Positions 54,501 to 63,106 are shown, numbered from the stretch's first letter. The stretch: DNA of 64,000 nucleotides from CAISIP01 sp031396205 (GCA_031396205.1 JANNKH010000006.1:1-64000), one strand, 5' to 3'. Notes: a model not told the origin generated them from the sequence alone. Translations and numbers: made by a program.

Positions 54501-54749
54501 ATCCTGATGACCACGCTGGCGATGGTGTTCGGCATGGTGCCACTGGCTTTCGCGCTGAGCGAAGGCGCCGAGATGCGCGCACCGATGGGACAGGCGGTCA
54601 TTGGCGGCGTCATCACCTCGTCGCTGCTGACGCTGGTGGTGGTACCGGTTGCCTATTGTTATATGGACGACCTGGCCCAATGGGGTCGGCGCTTGCTGGG
54701 GGTCAAGGCTGCGGTTGGGCAAGCCCCTAGAATCGACGGCCTGACCTGA
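51531..54749 (+). CDS. RND-family multidrug efflux pump
   Basis: A 1072-residue inner-membrane proton-driven exporter of the HAE1/AcrB-like family. Proton-relay residues are present: the double Asp in GLLIDDAIVVREN (TM4) and the Lys in GLVTKNAILLVDF (TM10). The N-terminus MWFTRVSLQNPVFATMVMLA and the first loop with YPGAAPEIVESEVTKRVEE are typical. Substrates are unknown. It works with the preceding adaptor; the TolC-type gene at 55829 is the likely outer-membrane partner. Confidence 0.95.
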   Translation: MWFTRVSLQNPVFATMVMLALVVLGLFSYQRLQIDQFPNIDFPVVVVITEYPGAAPEIVESEVTKRVEEGVNAIAGINALTSRSYEGQSVVVIEFGLHINGRKAADDVREKISAVRPLLRTEVKEPRVLRFDPASRAVWSVAVLPDSRAGNGQATARPMSAVELTNWADQTLKKRLENVRGVGSVGVVGGTKREINLLLDPRALEAYGITPDQVVAAVRSENQDLPVGAIRSREQERVIQIDARIERPQDFGKIIVARRNGTPVRLEQLAQVVDGAQEVDSLALYNGERTLLLTVQKSQDENTIAVVDGLQAAIADVQKQLPPGLRLEPIFDGSRQIRVSVANVRQTLIEGAILTVLIVFLFLNSWRSTVITGLTLPIAIIGTFLFMDMLGFTINMITLMALSLCVGLLIDDAIVVRENIVRHVQMGKGAFRASLDGTQEIGLAVLATTLSIVAVFLPIGFMGGIIGKFFHEFGLTIVAAVLISMFVSFTLDPMLSSIWHDPSIEEHGKRHAPRNLYDKTIGRVTGAFDRGTDLLIDAYQAILRWSLLHKLATLLIALAIFVGSVLLIPLLGTEFVPKSDFSETTLDFHTPVGSSLEVTEAKARQVESIVRELPEVRYTLVTINSGNAQGKIYASVYVRLVDRKERKRNVDAMSALLRERLKQVAGITVTHVGLLDSVGGEKQVRFSIQGPDQAELERITVPALEKIRGIPGLVDLDSSVKPDKPTLDVQVRRDVASDLGLGINQIGAALRTMVAGQTVGNWRASDDQTYDVNVRLRPDARNALQDLERLPFALGTNPDGSMRVVRLNQVATVIQTTSPNQINRRDLTREVSVSANVFGRSAGEVSESIRAVMDSVRMPPGYSYKFGGSTKNMAEAFGYAVSALVMAIIFIYMILASQFKSFLQPLALMTALPLTLIGVVLTLMMFGSTLSMFSVIGIVMLMGLVTKNAILLVDFAIRARQDTIGPDGSTIPGLDRNEALLMAAKVRLRPILMTTLAMVFGMVPLAFALSEGAEMRAPMGQAVIGGVITSSLLTLVVVPVAYCYMDDLAQWGRRLLGVKAAVGQAPRIDGLT

Positions 54750-54778
54750 GCCCCTAGAAAGCCGCCATGCATGCCGCC

Positions 54779-55432
54779 ATGAACCTTGAACAAGCCCGCT
54801 TCAACATGATCGAGCAGCAGATCCGCCCATGGGATGTGCTCGACGCCCACGTGCTGCACCTGCTGTCCGTGATACGGCGCGAGGACTTCGTTCCGGGGGC
54901 GCACAAGTCGCTGGCTTTTGCCGACATGGAAGTCCCGCTGCCCGGCGGCCAGTGCATGCTCGCTCCCCGCGTCGAGGCGCGCATGCTGCAGGACCTGGCA
55001 GTGCAAAAGCACGAAAAGGTGCTGGAGATCGGCGCCGGGTCGGGTTACATGGCGGCACTGCTGGCGCACCGGTCGCAGCGCGTCATCACGCTCGAGATCC
55101 ATGCGGAACTGGTCGGCCTGGCCCGCTCCAATCTACAACTGGCGGGCGTGCACAACGCCGAAGTACGGCAGCAGGACGGCGCCCGGGCGATACCGGTGGA
55201 GAGCCCGTTCGACGTCATCGTACTCAGTGGCTCTGTCGCCGACGTACCCAGGAGCCTGCTCACGCATCTCAAAATTGGTGGCCGACTCGGAGCCATCGTC
55301 GGTGACGAACCCATGATGCATGCCACCTTCATCACCCGCCTGGGTGAGAACGATTACCGCAGCAGCCAGCCGTGGGACACCGTCGCGCCGCGCCTGCAGA
55401 ACTTTCCCGAGCCGTCCCGATTCCGTTTCTGA
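54779..55432 (+). CDS. pcm: Protein-L-isoaspartate O-methyltransferase-family protein
   Basis: A 217-residue SAM methyltransferase of the PCMT family, which repairs damaged aspartyl residues. Motif I is VLEIGAGSGYMAALLAHRS, preceded by LPGGQCMLAPRVEARML (usually GQTIS-P), a variation seen in the betaproteobacterial branch next to tolC. That branch may not be a true isoaspartyl repair enzyme. The start MNLEQARFNMIEQQIRPW is preferred over the ATG four codons upstream. Confidence 0.88.
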   Translation: MNLEQARFNMIEQQIRPWDVLDAHVLHLLSVIRREDFVPGAHKSLAFADMEVPLPGGQCMLAPRVEARMLQDLAVQKHEKVLEIGAGSGYMAALLAHRSQRVITLEIHAELVGLARSNLQLAGVHNAEVRQQDGARAIPVESPFDVIVLSGSVADVPRSLLTHLKIGGRLGAIVGDEPMMHATFITRLGENDYRSSQPWDTVAPRLQNFPEPSRFRF

Positions 55433-55457
55433 AACCCCGTTTTCGACCCTGCCAACC

Positions 55458-55799
55458 ATGATCGAACAAATCCGACCCAGCCAGCTGGCCAGCTGGCTGA
55501 CGCGCAACCGGGGCGGCAAGAGCGCCGTGGTGCTCGATGTGCGTGAGCCGGCCGAATGGCATACCGCCAGCGTCAAGGCTGGCGACTTTACGCTGCTGCC
55601 GATGTCCATGGGAAGCGTACCGGCACGGTTGCAGGAACTCGACCCGCAAACGCCCATCGCCTGCCTGTGTCACCATGGCGGCCGCAGCATGCAGGTAGCA
55701 CGGTTCCTGATCGACCAGGGTTACACCCAGGTGGCCAATATTGCCGGCGGTATCGATGCGTGGGCGGTAGAGCTGGACAACAGCGTTCCGCGCTACTGA
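55458..55799 (+). CDS. Single-domain rhodanese
   Basis: A 113-residue rhodanese-like sulfurtransferase. The fold begins at VVLDVREPAEWHTA, and the catalytic loop CLCHHGGRS contains the active Cys (CHHGGRS), followed by VARFLIDQGYTQVANIAGGI. The position between pcm and tolC is commonly conserved in betaproteobacteria. The sulfur acceptor is unknown. Confidence 0.92.
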   Translation: MIEQIRPSQLASWLTRNRGGKSAVVLDVREPAEWHTASVKAGDFTLLPMSMGSVPARLQELDPQTPIACLCHHGGRSMQVARFLIDQGYTQVANIAGGIDAWAVELDNSVPRY

Positions 55800-55828
55800 C
55801 AGGCGCATTGACAACACGAGATCCCCAC

Positions 55829-57184
55829 ATGAACCAACAACCGCAATCACGCAAGCGCACCACGACGCCCAGGGCCCACACGATGACCCTGTGTGCGTTG
55901 CTCGGCGGATGCCTTGCGTTGCCTGCTGGTGCGCAAAGCCTGGTCGACCTGTACGAATCGGCGCGTGCCTATGACGCCACGTTACAGTCTGCCAGGTCGC
56001 AATACGAAGCCACGGTGGCGCGCGCCGATCAATCGCGTGCCGGCCTGCTGCCAACGGTGGGGCTGGCCATGTCGATGTCGCGCACCTACATCGACTCCAA
56101 TGTGCGCATACCCAATACCGCCTTTGGCTCGCAGGGCGCCACCGTCAGTGCATCCCAGCCGCTGTACCGACCCGCCAACAAACTGACGTTCGAGCAGGGA
56201 CAAAAATCCATCATCGTCGGCCAGGCCCTGCTGGAGGTCGCCGAGCAGGACCTGATCGTGCGCGTCAGTCAGGCCTATTTCGACGTGCTGGGGGCGCAGG
56301 ACGCTGTCGCCTTTGTCGATGCGCAGAAAACCGCGGTCGCGGAACAGTTGGCCGCTGCCAAGCGCAATTTCGAAGTCGGCACCAGCACCATCACCGATAC
56401 CCGGGAAGCCCAGGCTCGTTACGACCTGGTGATCGCGCAGGAAATCGCCGCGGCCAACGACCTGCTGGTCAAGCGCATCGCGCTGGACCGCCTGGTCGGC
56501 AGGGACGGCACAGACCCAAGGCCGCTGGCAATGCCGGTGGCCTTGCCGGCCCTGATGCCGGCCAACGTCGAGGCCTGGGTCAGCCAGGCCATCGAAAACC
56601 ATCCACAGCTGCGTCAGGCGGCGTTGGCGCTGGAAGTGGCACAACTGGAAACCCGCAAGGCGCAGGCCGGCGAGAAACCAACGCTGGACCTCAATGGCAG
56701 CTACGCGCTGACCCACAACGACGGCAGTTCTTCGGTCCGTTCGGACAGCCGTACCAATGTCGCCTCCATCGCGCTGGCATTCAACCTGCCGCTGTTTTCC
56801 GGCTACGCCGTCCAGAACCGCATCAAGGAGACGCTGGCGCTCGAGGATAAGTCGCGCACCGATCTGGAAGCGTCCCGTCGCACCCTGTCGCAGGCCACCC
56901 GTGCGGCCTATTTCGGCGTGCTGTCGGGCCAGGGCCAGGCCAAGGCACTGGAAGCGGCCGAGGCATCGAGCCAGAGTGCGCTGGAGGCCAACAAGCTGGG
57001 CTACCAGGTTGGCGTGCGCATCAACATCGACGTGCTCAACGCCCAGAGCCAGTTGTTCCAGACCAAGCGCGACCTGGCCCGCGCGCGTTACGACGTGCTG
57101 GTCGGGGGCCTGCGGTTGCGCCAGGCCAACGGCAGCCTTACCGCACAGGACCTGCAGCCGATCAACGCGATACTGCGCAAGTAG
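55829..57184 (+). CDS. tolC: TolC-family outer-membrane channel
   Basis: A 451-residue outer-membrane efflux protein with signal peptide (cleavage near LPAGAQ-SL) and two OEP repeats of helical hairpins. Characteristic stretches are SLVDLYESARAYDATLQSA and KRNFEVGTSTITDTREAQAR in the first half, and NKLGYQVGVRINIDVLNAQS in the second. It forms the exit duct for RND pumps and type I secretion. It is separated from the RND genes only by pcm and the rhodanese, all in the same direction. Confidence 0.93.
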   Translation: MNQQPQSRKRTTTPRAHTMTLCALLGGCLALPAGAQSLVDLYESARAYDATLQSARSQYEATVARADQSRAGLLPTVGLAMSMSRTYIDSNVRIPNTAFGSQGATVSASQPLYRPANKLTFEQGQKSIIVGQALLEVAEQDLIVRVSQAYFDVLGAQDAVAFVDAQKTAVAEQLAAAKRNFEVGTSTITDTREAQARYDLVIAQEIAAANDLLVKRIALDRLVGRDGTDPRPLAMPVALPALMPANVEAWVSQAIENHPQLRQAALALEVAQLETRKAQAGEKPTLDLNGSYALTHNDGSSSVRSDSRTNVASIALAFNLPLFSGYAVQNRIKETLALEDKSRTDLEASRRTLSQATRAAYFGVLSGQGQAKALEAAEASSQSALEANKLGYQVGVRINIDVLNAQSQLFQTKRDLARARYDVLVGGLRLRQANGSLTAQDLQPINAILRK

Positions 57185-57287
57185 ACCGGCGCGCGACGCT
57201 GACGTCACGGGCGCGATGTCTGGCCGTTGCGGCAGTGCCGACGCGGCGATGACACTGCATTGAACACCGATGGAGGAATCCCAGACC

Positions 57288-58028
57288 ATGCAGAGCGTCA
57301 ACGTCTTGTGCATCAAGTGGGGCCGCAAATATGGCCCCGAATACGTCAACCGTTTGCACAGCATGGTGCGCCGCCACCTGCACCGTCCGTTTCGTTTCAT
57401 CTGCCTGTGCGACGACCGACAAGGCATAGACCCGGATATCGACGTGCGCCCGATACCGATGGTCGGCTTTGACCCGTTCGACACCCGCCAGAGCTGGTCG
57501 TTCGGCCATGGCTGGCTCAAGCTGACCAGCTTTGCCAACCCGCTGTACGACCTGCAAGGCCCGACGTTGTTCCTGGACCTGGACATCGTCATCGTCGACG
57601 GCATCGACTGCTTCTTCGACCACCCCGGCATCTTCTGCGTGATCAAGGAGTGGGACAAGCAGGACGGTACCGGCAATACCTCGGTCTATCGCTTCGCCAT
57701 TGGTGCGCATACCGATGCGCTGGACCATCTGAAGAACGGATACCCCGCCTCGATCGCCGATGTGCGCAACGAGCAGGAGTTCATCACCCAGTTCCTGGGT
57801 CGCCAGGGCAAGGTGCAATACTGGCCGCAGGACTGGTGTGTCAGCTTCAAACGCCATTGCGTGCCGCGCGGCCTGATGAGCTGGTTCCGGCCACCGACCA
57901 TTCCGCCGGGCGCCAGGATCATCGCGTTCCACGGCAAGCCCAATCCACCGGACGCCATCGACGGTGTCAGCGGCAAATGGTATCGCCGCGTGCCGCCCAC
58001 GCAATGGGTGGCAGACCACTGGCGCTGA
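57288..58028 (+). CDS. Putative glycosyltransferase
   Basis: A 246-residue protein with a GT-A-like layout: N-terminal strand VNVLCIKWGRKYGPEYVNRL, metal-binding DLD in GPTLFLDLDIVIVD, and a late AFHGKPNP block. Such proteins are often annotated as glycosyltransferases of unknown specificity. It lies four bases before the Kdo transferase/kinase fusion, so a role in lipopolysaccharide core assembly is plausible. GGAGG lies ten bases before the ATG at 57288; an ATG at 57270 is the alternative. Confidence 0.8.
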   Translation: MQSVNVLCIKWGRKYGPEYVNRLHSMVRRHLHRPFRFICLCDDRQGIDPDIDVRPIPMVGFDPFDTRQSWSFGHGWLKLTSFANPLYDLQGPTLFLDLDIVIVDGIDCFFDHPGIFCVIKEWDKQDGTGNTSVYRFAIGAHTDALDHLKNGYPASIADVRNEQEFITQFLGRQGKVQYWPQDWCVSFKRHCVPRGLMSWFRPPTIPPGARIIAFHGKPNPPDAIDGVSGKWYRRVPPTQWVADHWR

Positions 58029-58031
58029 TCC

Positions 58032-60044
58032 ATGCGCATGCGACGGGCCTACAGCCTGCTGCTGGGCGCCGCCGCCCTGCCGCTGCTGGCCTACCTGTGG
58101 TGGCGCGGCCGCGCCGATCCGCGTTACCGCCAGCGCTGGGCTGAACGCTTCGGCCGCGCCGGCGCCGATACGCCGCGACCCGGCGTGGTGCTGGTGCACT
58201 GCGGATCGGTGGGCGAGGTGCTCGCGGCAACGCCGCTGATCGAGGCCCTGCTGGAGGATGCGCGCTGGGGGCGTCCGCTCGTCACCTGCACCACGCCCAC
58301 CGGCAGCCGGCAGATCCGCAGCGCCTATGGCGACCGGGTCGACCATGTGTATTTCCCACTCGACCTGCCCGGTGCCACGCGCCGGTTCCTGCAGGCCTGG
58401 CGGCCGCGACTGGTGGTCTTGCTCGAACGCGAGTTGTGGCCCAATTTCCTGCACCAGGCGCACGGCATGGGCGTGCCCGTGGTGGTCGCCAACGCGCGCC
58501 TGTCGGAACGGTCGGCGGTCGGTTATCGGCGTTGGCAAGGCATCATGCGGCCGGCCATCGCATCGTTGCGCCTGATCTGTTGCGAAGACCAGGCGACGGC
58601 CGATCGGTTCAAGCTGCTCGGCGCCTGTGCACAACGCCTGGCGGTGACCGGAAATATCAAGTCGGATCTGCGCATTCTTCCCGGGCTGCGCGACGCGATC
58701 GCCAGCACCCGCGCCGCGCTGGGGGACCGACCGGTGCTGACCGCTGGCAGTACCCATGCCGGTGAAGACGAGACCCTGATCGCCGCTTTCCGTAGCCACC
58801 TGGCGCTGTCACCGCGCAGCTTGTTGATCCTGGTGCCGCGCCATCCGGAACGCTTTGGCGTGGTGGCTGACATGCTGGCGCAATCGGGACTGGTATTCGT
58901 GCGCCGCAGCCAGGGCAGGCCGCCGGCCGCCGCCACGCAGGTTCTGCTGGGCGACACCATGGGCGAATTGATGCTGTGGTACGGCGTGGCCGACGCATGC
59001 TTTGTCGGAGGCAGTCTGATCGAGCGCGGTGGTCATAACCCGCTGGAGGTGCTGGCGCTGGACCGACCGCTGATCACTGGTCGGCACACCCACAATTTCG
59101 CCCAGATCATGACCAGCCTGCGCCATGCCGACGCGGTGCTGGAAGTGGACGATGCGCAGGCGGTGTTCGACCATTTTCTTGCACTGCAGTTACCGTCCGG
59201 CTACGCCGGGTTGCGGGCGGCCCGGGGTCGGGAGGTGTACCGGGCCATGACCGGCGCCACCGGGCGCACGCTGGCTCGGTTGCAGCCGTACGCAGCGCGA
59301 CAAGCCACCCTGCGTGCGCCCGTGCAGCTACGCCAGGGCTGGGACACGGTGTGGGTCGATCCCGCCTGCTTCGACGCAGCGATAGCAGAACTGTTCGATC
59401 CGGCATGGTGGCAGCGCCAGGGCGGCAGCGAGAGTCTGGGCGCAGGACGCGGCCATGTCCATCGGGTCCGCAACGGCCAGGCCGCTTTCCTGCTGCGCCA
59501 CTATTACCGCGGTGGCCTGATGTCCCGCATCAGCCGCGACCTGTTCCTCGGCCAGGTGTTGGTCCAGACCCGGGCCATGGCCGAGTTCACGCTGCTGGCA
59601 CAGCTGCGCGCACGCGGCCTGCCGGTACCACAGGCCTGTGCCGCCCGCCATGCCAGGCATGGGTTGTTCTACCGGGCCGACATCCTGGTCGCGCTGATCC
59701 CCGATGCGCAGGACGTCGCCCATCTGTTGCGCCATGTCCGCGCACTGTCGGCGGATCAATGGCACGCGCTCGGACGGGCGGTGCGCCAGCTGCATGACGA
59801 ACAGGTGTTCCATTCCGACCTGAACTGCCACAACCTGATGCTCGACGCCGATGACAAGGCCTGGATCGTCGATTTCGACAAGTGCGGCTTTCGCGCCGGC
59901 GACGACTGGAAAGCGCACAATCTGGCGCGTCTGCTACGTTCCTTGCGCAAGGAGCAGCGGCTCGATCCCGCGCTGCGCTGGAGTGAAGGCGATTGGAAAC
60001 CGTTTCTCGCCGGATACGAGTCGAATCCACAATACGGCGGCTGA
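58032..60044 (+). CDS. waaA: Fused Kdo transferase and Kdo kinase (WaaA-KdkA)
   Basis: A 670-residue bifunctional protein. Residues about 1-425 are WaaA: N-terminal membrane anchor, HCGSVGEVLAATPLI with catalytic Glu, and a GT-B C-terminal half with GDTMGELMLWY, GGSLIERGGHNPLE. It transfers Kdo to lipid A precursor. Residues about 450-670 are a KdkA-type kinase: YRGGLMSRISRDLFLG, catalytic loop FHSDLNCHNLML and metal site VDFDKCGFR. The kinase phosphorylates the first Kdo, as in Haemophilus where it is a separate gene. The fusion is in one uninterrupted frame. Action is at the cytoplasmic face of the inner membrane. Confidence 0.92.
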   Translation: MRMRRAYSLLLGAAALPLLAYLWWRGRADPRYRQRWAERFGRAGADTPRPGVVLVHCGSVGEVLAATPLIEALLEDARWGRPLVTCTTPTGSRQIRSAYGDRVDHVYFPLDLPGATRRFLQAWRPRLVVLLERELWPNFLHQAHGMGVPVVVANARLSERSAVGYRRWQGIMRPAIASLRLICCEDQATADRFKLLGACAQRLAVTGNIKSDLRILPGLRDAIASTRAALGDRPVLTAGSTHAGEDETLIAAFRSHLALSPRSLLILVPRHPERFGVVADMLAQSGLVFVRRSQGRPPAAATQVLLGDTMGELMLWYGVADACFVGGSLIERGGHNPLEVLALDRPLITGRHTHNFAQIMTSLRHADAVLEVDDAQAVFDHFLALQLPSGYAGLRAARGREVYRAMTGATGRTLARLQPYAARQATLRAPVQLRQGWDTVWVDPACFDAAIAELFDPAWWQRQGGSESLGAGRGHVHRVRNGQAAFLLRHYYRGGLMSRISRDLFLGQVLVQTRAMAEFTLLAQLRARGLPVPQACAARHARHGLFYRADILVALIPDAQDVAHLLRHVRALSADQWHALGRAVRQLHDEQVFHSDLNCHNLMLDADDKAWIVDFDKCGFRAGDDWKAHNLARLLRSLRKEQRLDPALRWSEGDWKPFLAGYESNPQYGG

Positions 60045-60150
60045 GCGGTCGACGCCGGCCTTTAGCCGCAGCAAACGGGTTGACCGCCGATTGACGTATG
60101 CTGGACCACGGCGCAGCCCGATCGAATCGAGTACGCCACGAGGAAGCGCC

Positions 60151-60372
60151 ATGACCACCCGATCGCCTTCGCGGGTCACCACCGATCTGTCGGCACTGTC
60201 CCGCCACGCGGCCCATCGCGTAGCGATGCGGGGATGGCAGACCGGCGCGTCGCTCGATCTGCTGCACGGACTCGATTCACGCGGGCCCGTGGACCTGAGC
60301 CGCCTGCTGGGCAGCATTGCCCCGCAGGTGCTGGGTCCGGCGTCTTGCGACCCGCTGGTGACTCCATGTTGA
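60151..60372 (+). CDS. Small protein of unknown function preceding the patatin gene
   Basis: A 73-codon frame starting MTTRSPSRVTTDLSALSRHA with AGGAAG at a good distance before the ATG. Its TGA overlaps the patatin start region by seven bases, suggesting translational coupling. It has no membrane segment and no family I recognise. It may be a real small protein or a leader frame. Confidence 0.5.
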   Translation: MTTRSPSRVTTDLSALSRHAAHRVAMRGWQTGASLDLLHGLDSRGPVDLSRLLGSIAPQVLGPASCDPLVTPC

Positions 60373-61484
60373 AGAAGGCGACGACACCATCGCCAAGCGC
60401 CGGACGCACCCGCTCGCGCCGCAAGGGGCGCGCGGCGGTGCAAAAAATCGACCTGGCACTGCAAGGCGGCGGTTCGCACGGCGCCTTCACCTGGGGCGTA
60501 TTGGACCGACTGCTCGAAGAAGAGTGGCTGGAGATCGCCGCCATCAGCGGCACCAGTGCCGGTGCCATGAACGCGGTGGCATTGGCTGCCGGACTGATGG
60601 ACGGTGGACGCACGGGCGCGCGCAGGGTGCTGCGCGCATTCTGGAGCCGGGTTGCGGAGTTGTCGCCATTCCACCATTGGCAGGTCGGGCCTGTGGCAGC
60701 CGCATTCGGTCCGCTCAGTGCCTGGTGGACACCCTGGTTGGAGCCTTTTGCGCAGGCTGCGACGCAATGGAGCGGCCGCTTTTCGCCCTACCAGCTCAAC
60801 CCGCTCAATCTCAATCCGCTGCGCGACATCCTGGCCGCTACCGTTGACTTCGAGCGCGTGCGGCGTTGTACCAAGTCGCGGCTGTTCATCGCCGCCACCC
60901 AGGTGCGCACCGGTGCGCTGCGCGTATTCGACCAGAGAACCCTGAGCGCGGACGTGGTGCTTGCATCAGCCTGCCTGCCATTGCTGTTCCAGGCGGTGGA
61001 GATCGATGGTGAAGCCTATTGGGACGGCGGTTACGCCGGCAATCCCTCGTTGATGCCACTGGTCACCGACGGCCCGGCCGACGACCTGCTGCTGGTGCAG
61101 ATCAATCCCGTCGCGCGCGCGCAGGTACCCACCAGTGCCGAAGAAATTCTGGACCGCATCAACGAAATCACGTTCAACGCCAGCCTGCTCAAGGAACTGC
61201 GCACGATCGCGCTATTGCAGCAATTGGTCGCCGGCCAACGCAAGGCCGGTCACGCGCAGGGCGCAATGTTGTTCCAGCGCATGCGATCGCTGCGGGTACA
61301 CCTGCTGGACGGCGGCGAGGCGCTCGCCACACTTGGCGCAGCCAGCAAGACCAACACCCAGTGGGCTTTTCTGACCCGCTTGCACGCGCTGGGCCGCGCC
61401 AGCGCGAACCAATGGCTGGTCGAGCATGGCGAGGCCATCGGGCAACGCAGCAGTTTCGATCTCGCAGGTCTTTTGCAGACGTGA
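60366..61484 (+). CDS. Patatin-like phospholipase
   Basis: A 372-residue lipid acyl hydrolase with the full patatin set: oxyanion hole GGGSHGAF, nucleophile GTSAG, and the catalytic Asp in YWDGGYAGNP. A basic N-terminal stretch (TRSRRKGR) precedes the domain, and there is no signal peptide. The group is often found in PHB-producing beta- and alphaproteobacteria, where some members hydrolyse phospholipids. The start overlaps the small frame upstream. Confidence 0.9.
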   Translation: MLKKATTPSPSAGRTRSRRKGRAAVQKIDLALQGGGSHGAFTWGVLDRLLEEEWLEIAAISGTSAGAMNAVALAAGLMDGGRTGARRVLRAFWSRVAELSPFHHWQVGPVAAAFGPLSAWWTPWLEPFAQAATQWSGRFSPYQLNPLNLNPLRDILAATVDFERVRRCTKSRLFIAATQVRTGALRVFDQRTLSADVVLASACLPLLFQAVEIDGEAYWDGGYAGNPSLMPLVTDGPADDLLLVQINPVARAQVPTSAEEILDRINEITFNASLLKELRTIALLQQLVAGQRKAGHAQGAMLFQRMRSLRVHLLDGGEALATLGAASKTNTQWAFLTRLHALGRASANQWLVEHGEAIGQRSSFDLAGLLQT

Positions 61485-61542
61485 TCGTTCGCCATCACGC
61501 GCAGTCACTATCATGTGAACCACCGTCACCCAGGAGGAATCC

Positions 61543-61830
61543 ATGTCCAATGAGGGTTATCACGAACCGATCAATGAGCTGAGCACCGAGACACGCGACA
61601 TGCACCGCGCCATTGTCTCGCTGATGGAGGAACTGGAGGCCGTAGACTGGTACAACCAGCGCGCAGACGCCTGCAAGGACCCCGAACTCAAGTCCATCTT
61701 GCAACACAACCGGGATGAAGAGAAGGAACACGCGTCGATGCTGCTGGAGTGGATCCGGCGCCGCGACCCGACCTTCGACAAGGAGTTGCGCGACTGGTTG
61801 TTCACCGACAAGAAACTGGACCACCACTGA
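61543..61830 (+). CDS. Encapsulated-ferritin-family (EncFtn) protein without a targeting tail
   Basis: A 95-residue two-helix ferroxidase that builds its di-iron centre at a dimer interface. It matches the EncFtn family closely: ETRDMHRAIVSLMEELEAVD, DWYNQRADACKD, and HNRDEEKEHASMLLEWIRRR with the iron-binding Glu and His. Classical EncFtn proteins carry a C-terminal peptide that directs them into an encapsulin shell. Here the protein ends LFTDKKLDHH with no such tail, and no encapsulin gene is within the window. AGGAGG precedes the start. Confidence 0.87.
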   Translation: MSNEGYHEPINELSTETRDMHRAIVSLMEELEAVDWYNQRADACKDPELKSILQHNRDEEKEHASMLLEWIRRRDPTFDKELRDWLFTDKKLDHH

Positions 61831-61919
61831 CACCACAGGCGGGTGCATAGCCCGTACAATTTGGCGGCAGACAGACCGCCGGGTCGACGAATCGGCCAGC
61901 AAACAATCAAGGGACCCCC

Positions 61920-62582
61920 ATGAACAGCCCAATCAAATCGCGTTCCACTGCGGGCGCAGCGCACAAGCCAGCAGCAACAACAGCGCCCATGCCAACCGCC
62001 GCCTCGGTCGCCGACACGATCAAGGATACGGTGCAACTGGAGAGCGACACCATGGCGATCAAGACAAGAACTGCTGCCAAGCGGGTCACGTCGTCGGCGA
62101 AGGAAGTCAAGCAGGATGCCAAGCGTTTGATTCGCAAAGCCCAGGGTCAGGCTGAAACGCTGGCCAAGGAAGTCCGCAAGAAGGTGACACGCACCGAGAA
62201 AGCGGCCGAAGCCAAGATCAAGGCCGTGAACAAGCAGATCACCAGCGCCGTCAAAACCGCCAGACGCAAGGCGGAAAAGGCTGCGAAGTCGGCGCAGAAG
62301 AAGCTGGCCGGCATCGCCAAGACCATCGAAAAGGCTGCCAAGGATGCGAAAAAATCGGTCGAACGCAAGGCATCGAAAGCCCGCGGTTCAGTCAAGCGCA
62401 CAACCACGCAACTAACCAAGTCCGTCGATGCCGCCGCCAAGTCCGCACGGCAATCGGCAGCGGGACGCAAAGGCGCGGCCACGCAGGCCGCCGGAAAATC
62501 CGCGTTGAAAGCGCCAGCGGCAAAAAAGGCGCCAGCGAGGAAGGCGCCGGCCAAACGGGTTTCGCGCAAGACGCCGGCCTGA
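61920..62582 (+). CDS. Histone-H1-like lysine/alanine-rich protein
   Basis: A 220-residue very basic protein dominated by Lys, Ala, Arg and Thr, with a helical middle (EVKQDAKRLIRKAQGQAETL) and a C-terminal tail of repeated KAP/KKAPA units like AlgP and bacterial H1 homologues. Such proteins bind DNA without sequence preference and may act in nucleoid structure. The low-complexity end makes length comparison meaningless. Start ATG follows a weak purine stretch. Confidence 0.8.
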   Translation: MNSPIKSRSTAGAAHKPAATTAPMPTAASVADTIKDTVQLESDTMAIKTRTAAKRVTSSAKEVKQDAKRLIRKAQGQAETLAKEVRKKVTRTEKAAEAKIKAVNKQITSAVKTARRKAEKAAKSAQKKLAGIAKTIEKAAKDAKKSVERKASKARGSVKRTTTQLTKSVDAAAKSARQSAAGRKGAATQAAGKSALKAPAAKKAPARKAPAKRVSRKTPA

Positions 62583-62595
62583 CCGGCCGGTCACA

Positions 62596-63003
62596 TCACC
62601 GAAAGTCGTCGACCTGGATCACCTTGGCGGCGGCCAGCAGGTAGGCCAAGGCCGCAGCCGGGTCGCGCGATTGGCCCGCCGCCTGCTCCAGCGAAGCGGT
62701 GCGGCGCAGCGTCTTGTTCAACTCCGCCAACTCGTCACCGACCACATCGGCCAGTTGCAATGCAAGCACCAGGTAGCGCACCAGGGTGCCCGCGGCCTGG
62801 CGTGCACCGGCGTCGAAGCGCGTGCGCAGCAAGGGGCCATCGACCAGCCACAACTGCAGGCGGCGCGCCAGCCACAGCAGCACACTGACCAGCACCAACA
62901 GGTAGACCAGCGACCCGATGGTTATCTTGGTCTCGGGTGTCTGGATGATCGGCCACTGCAAGGTCGTGTATAGCGAATACAGGAACCCGGTTACATGATC
63001 CAT
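62596..63003 (-). CDS. Small membrane protein resembling the N-terminus of MscS-type channels
   Basis: A 135-residue protein with two hydrophobic segments, ITIGSLVYLLVLVSVLLWLA and GTLVRYLVLALQLADVV, separated by an arginine-containing loop. The order ETKITIGSLVYLL and the R-x-AA-TLVRY resemble the transmembrane part of small mechanosensitive channels. The conserved pore helix and soluble domain are absent and are replaced by a charged helical tail. It may be a truncated channel or an independent small protein. ATG at 63003 has GGAGG upstream. Confidence 0.65.
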   Translation of the reverse strand: MDHVTGFLYSLYTTLQWPIIQTPETKITIGSLVYLLVLVSVLLWLARRLQLWLVDGPLLRTRFDAGARQAAGTLVRYLVLALQLADVVGDELAELNKTLRRTASLEQAAGQSRDPAAALAYLLAAAKVIQVDDFR

Positions 63004-63106
63004 CCCATCCTCCATGCGCCGGGTCCGAAGCCCCGGATCGCGCCAGCCACGGGCCGCTGCAGCGCCTTGCGCAGTGATGCGCCGTGTTCAGTGCACCAAC
63101 GACGCA

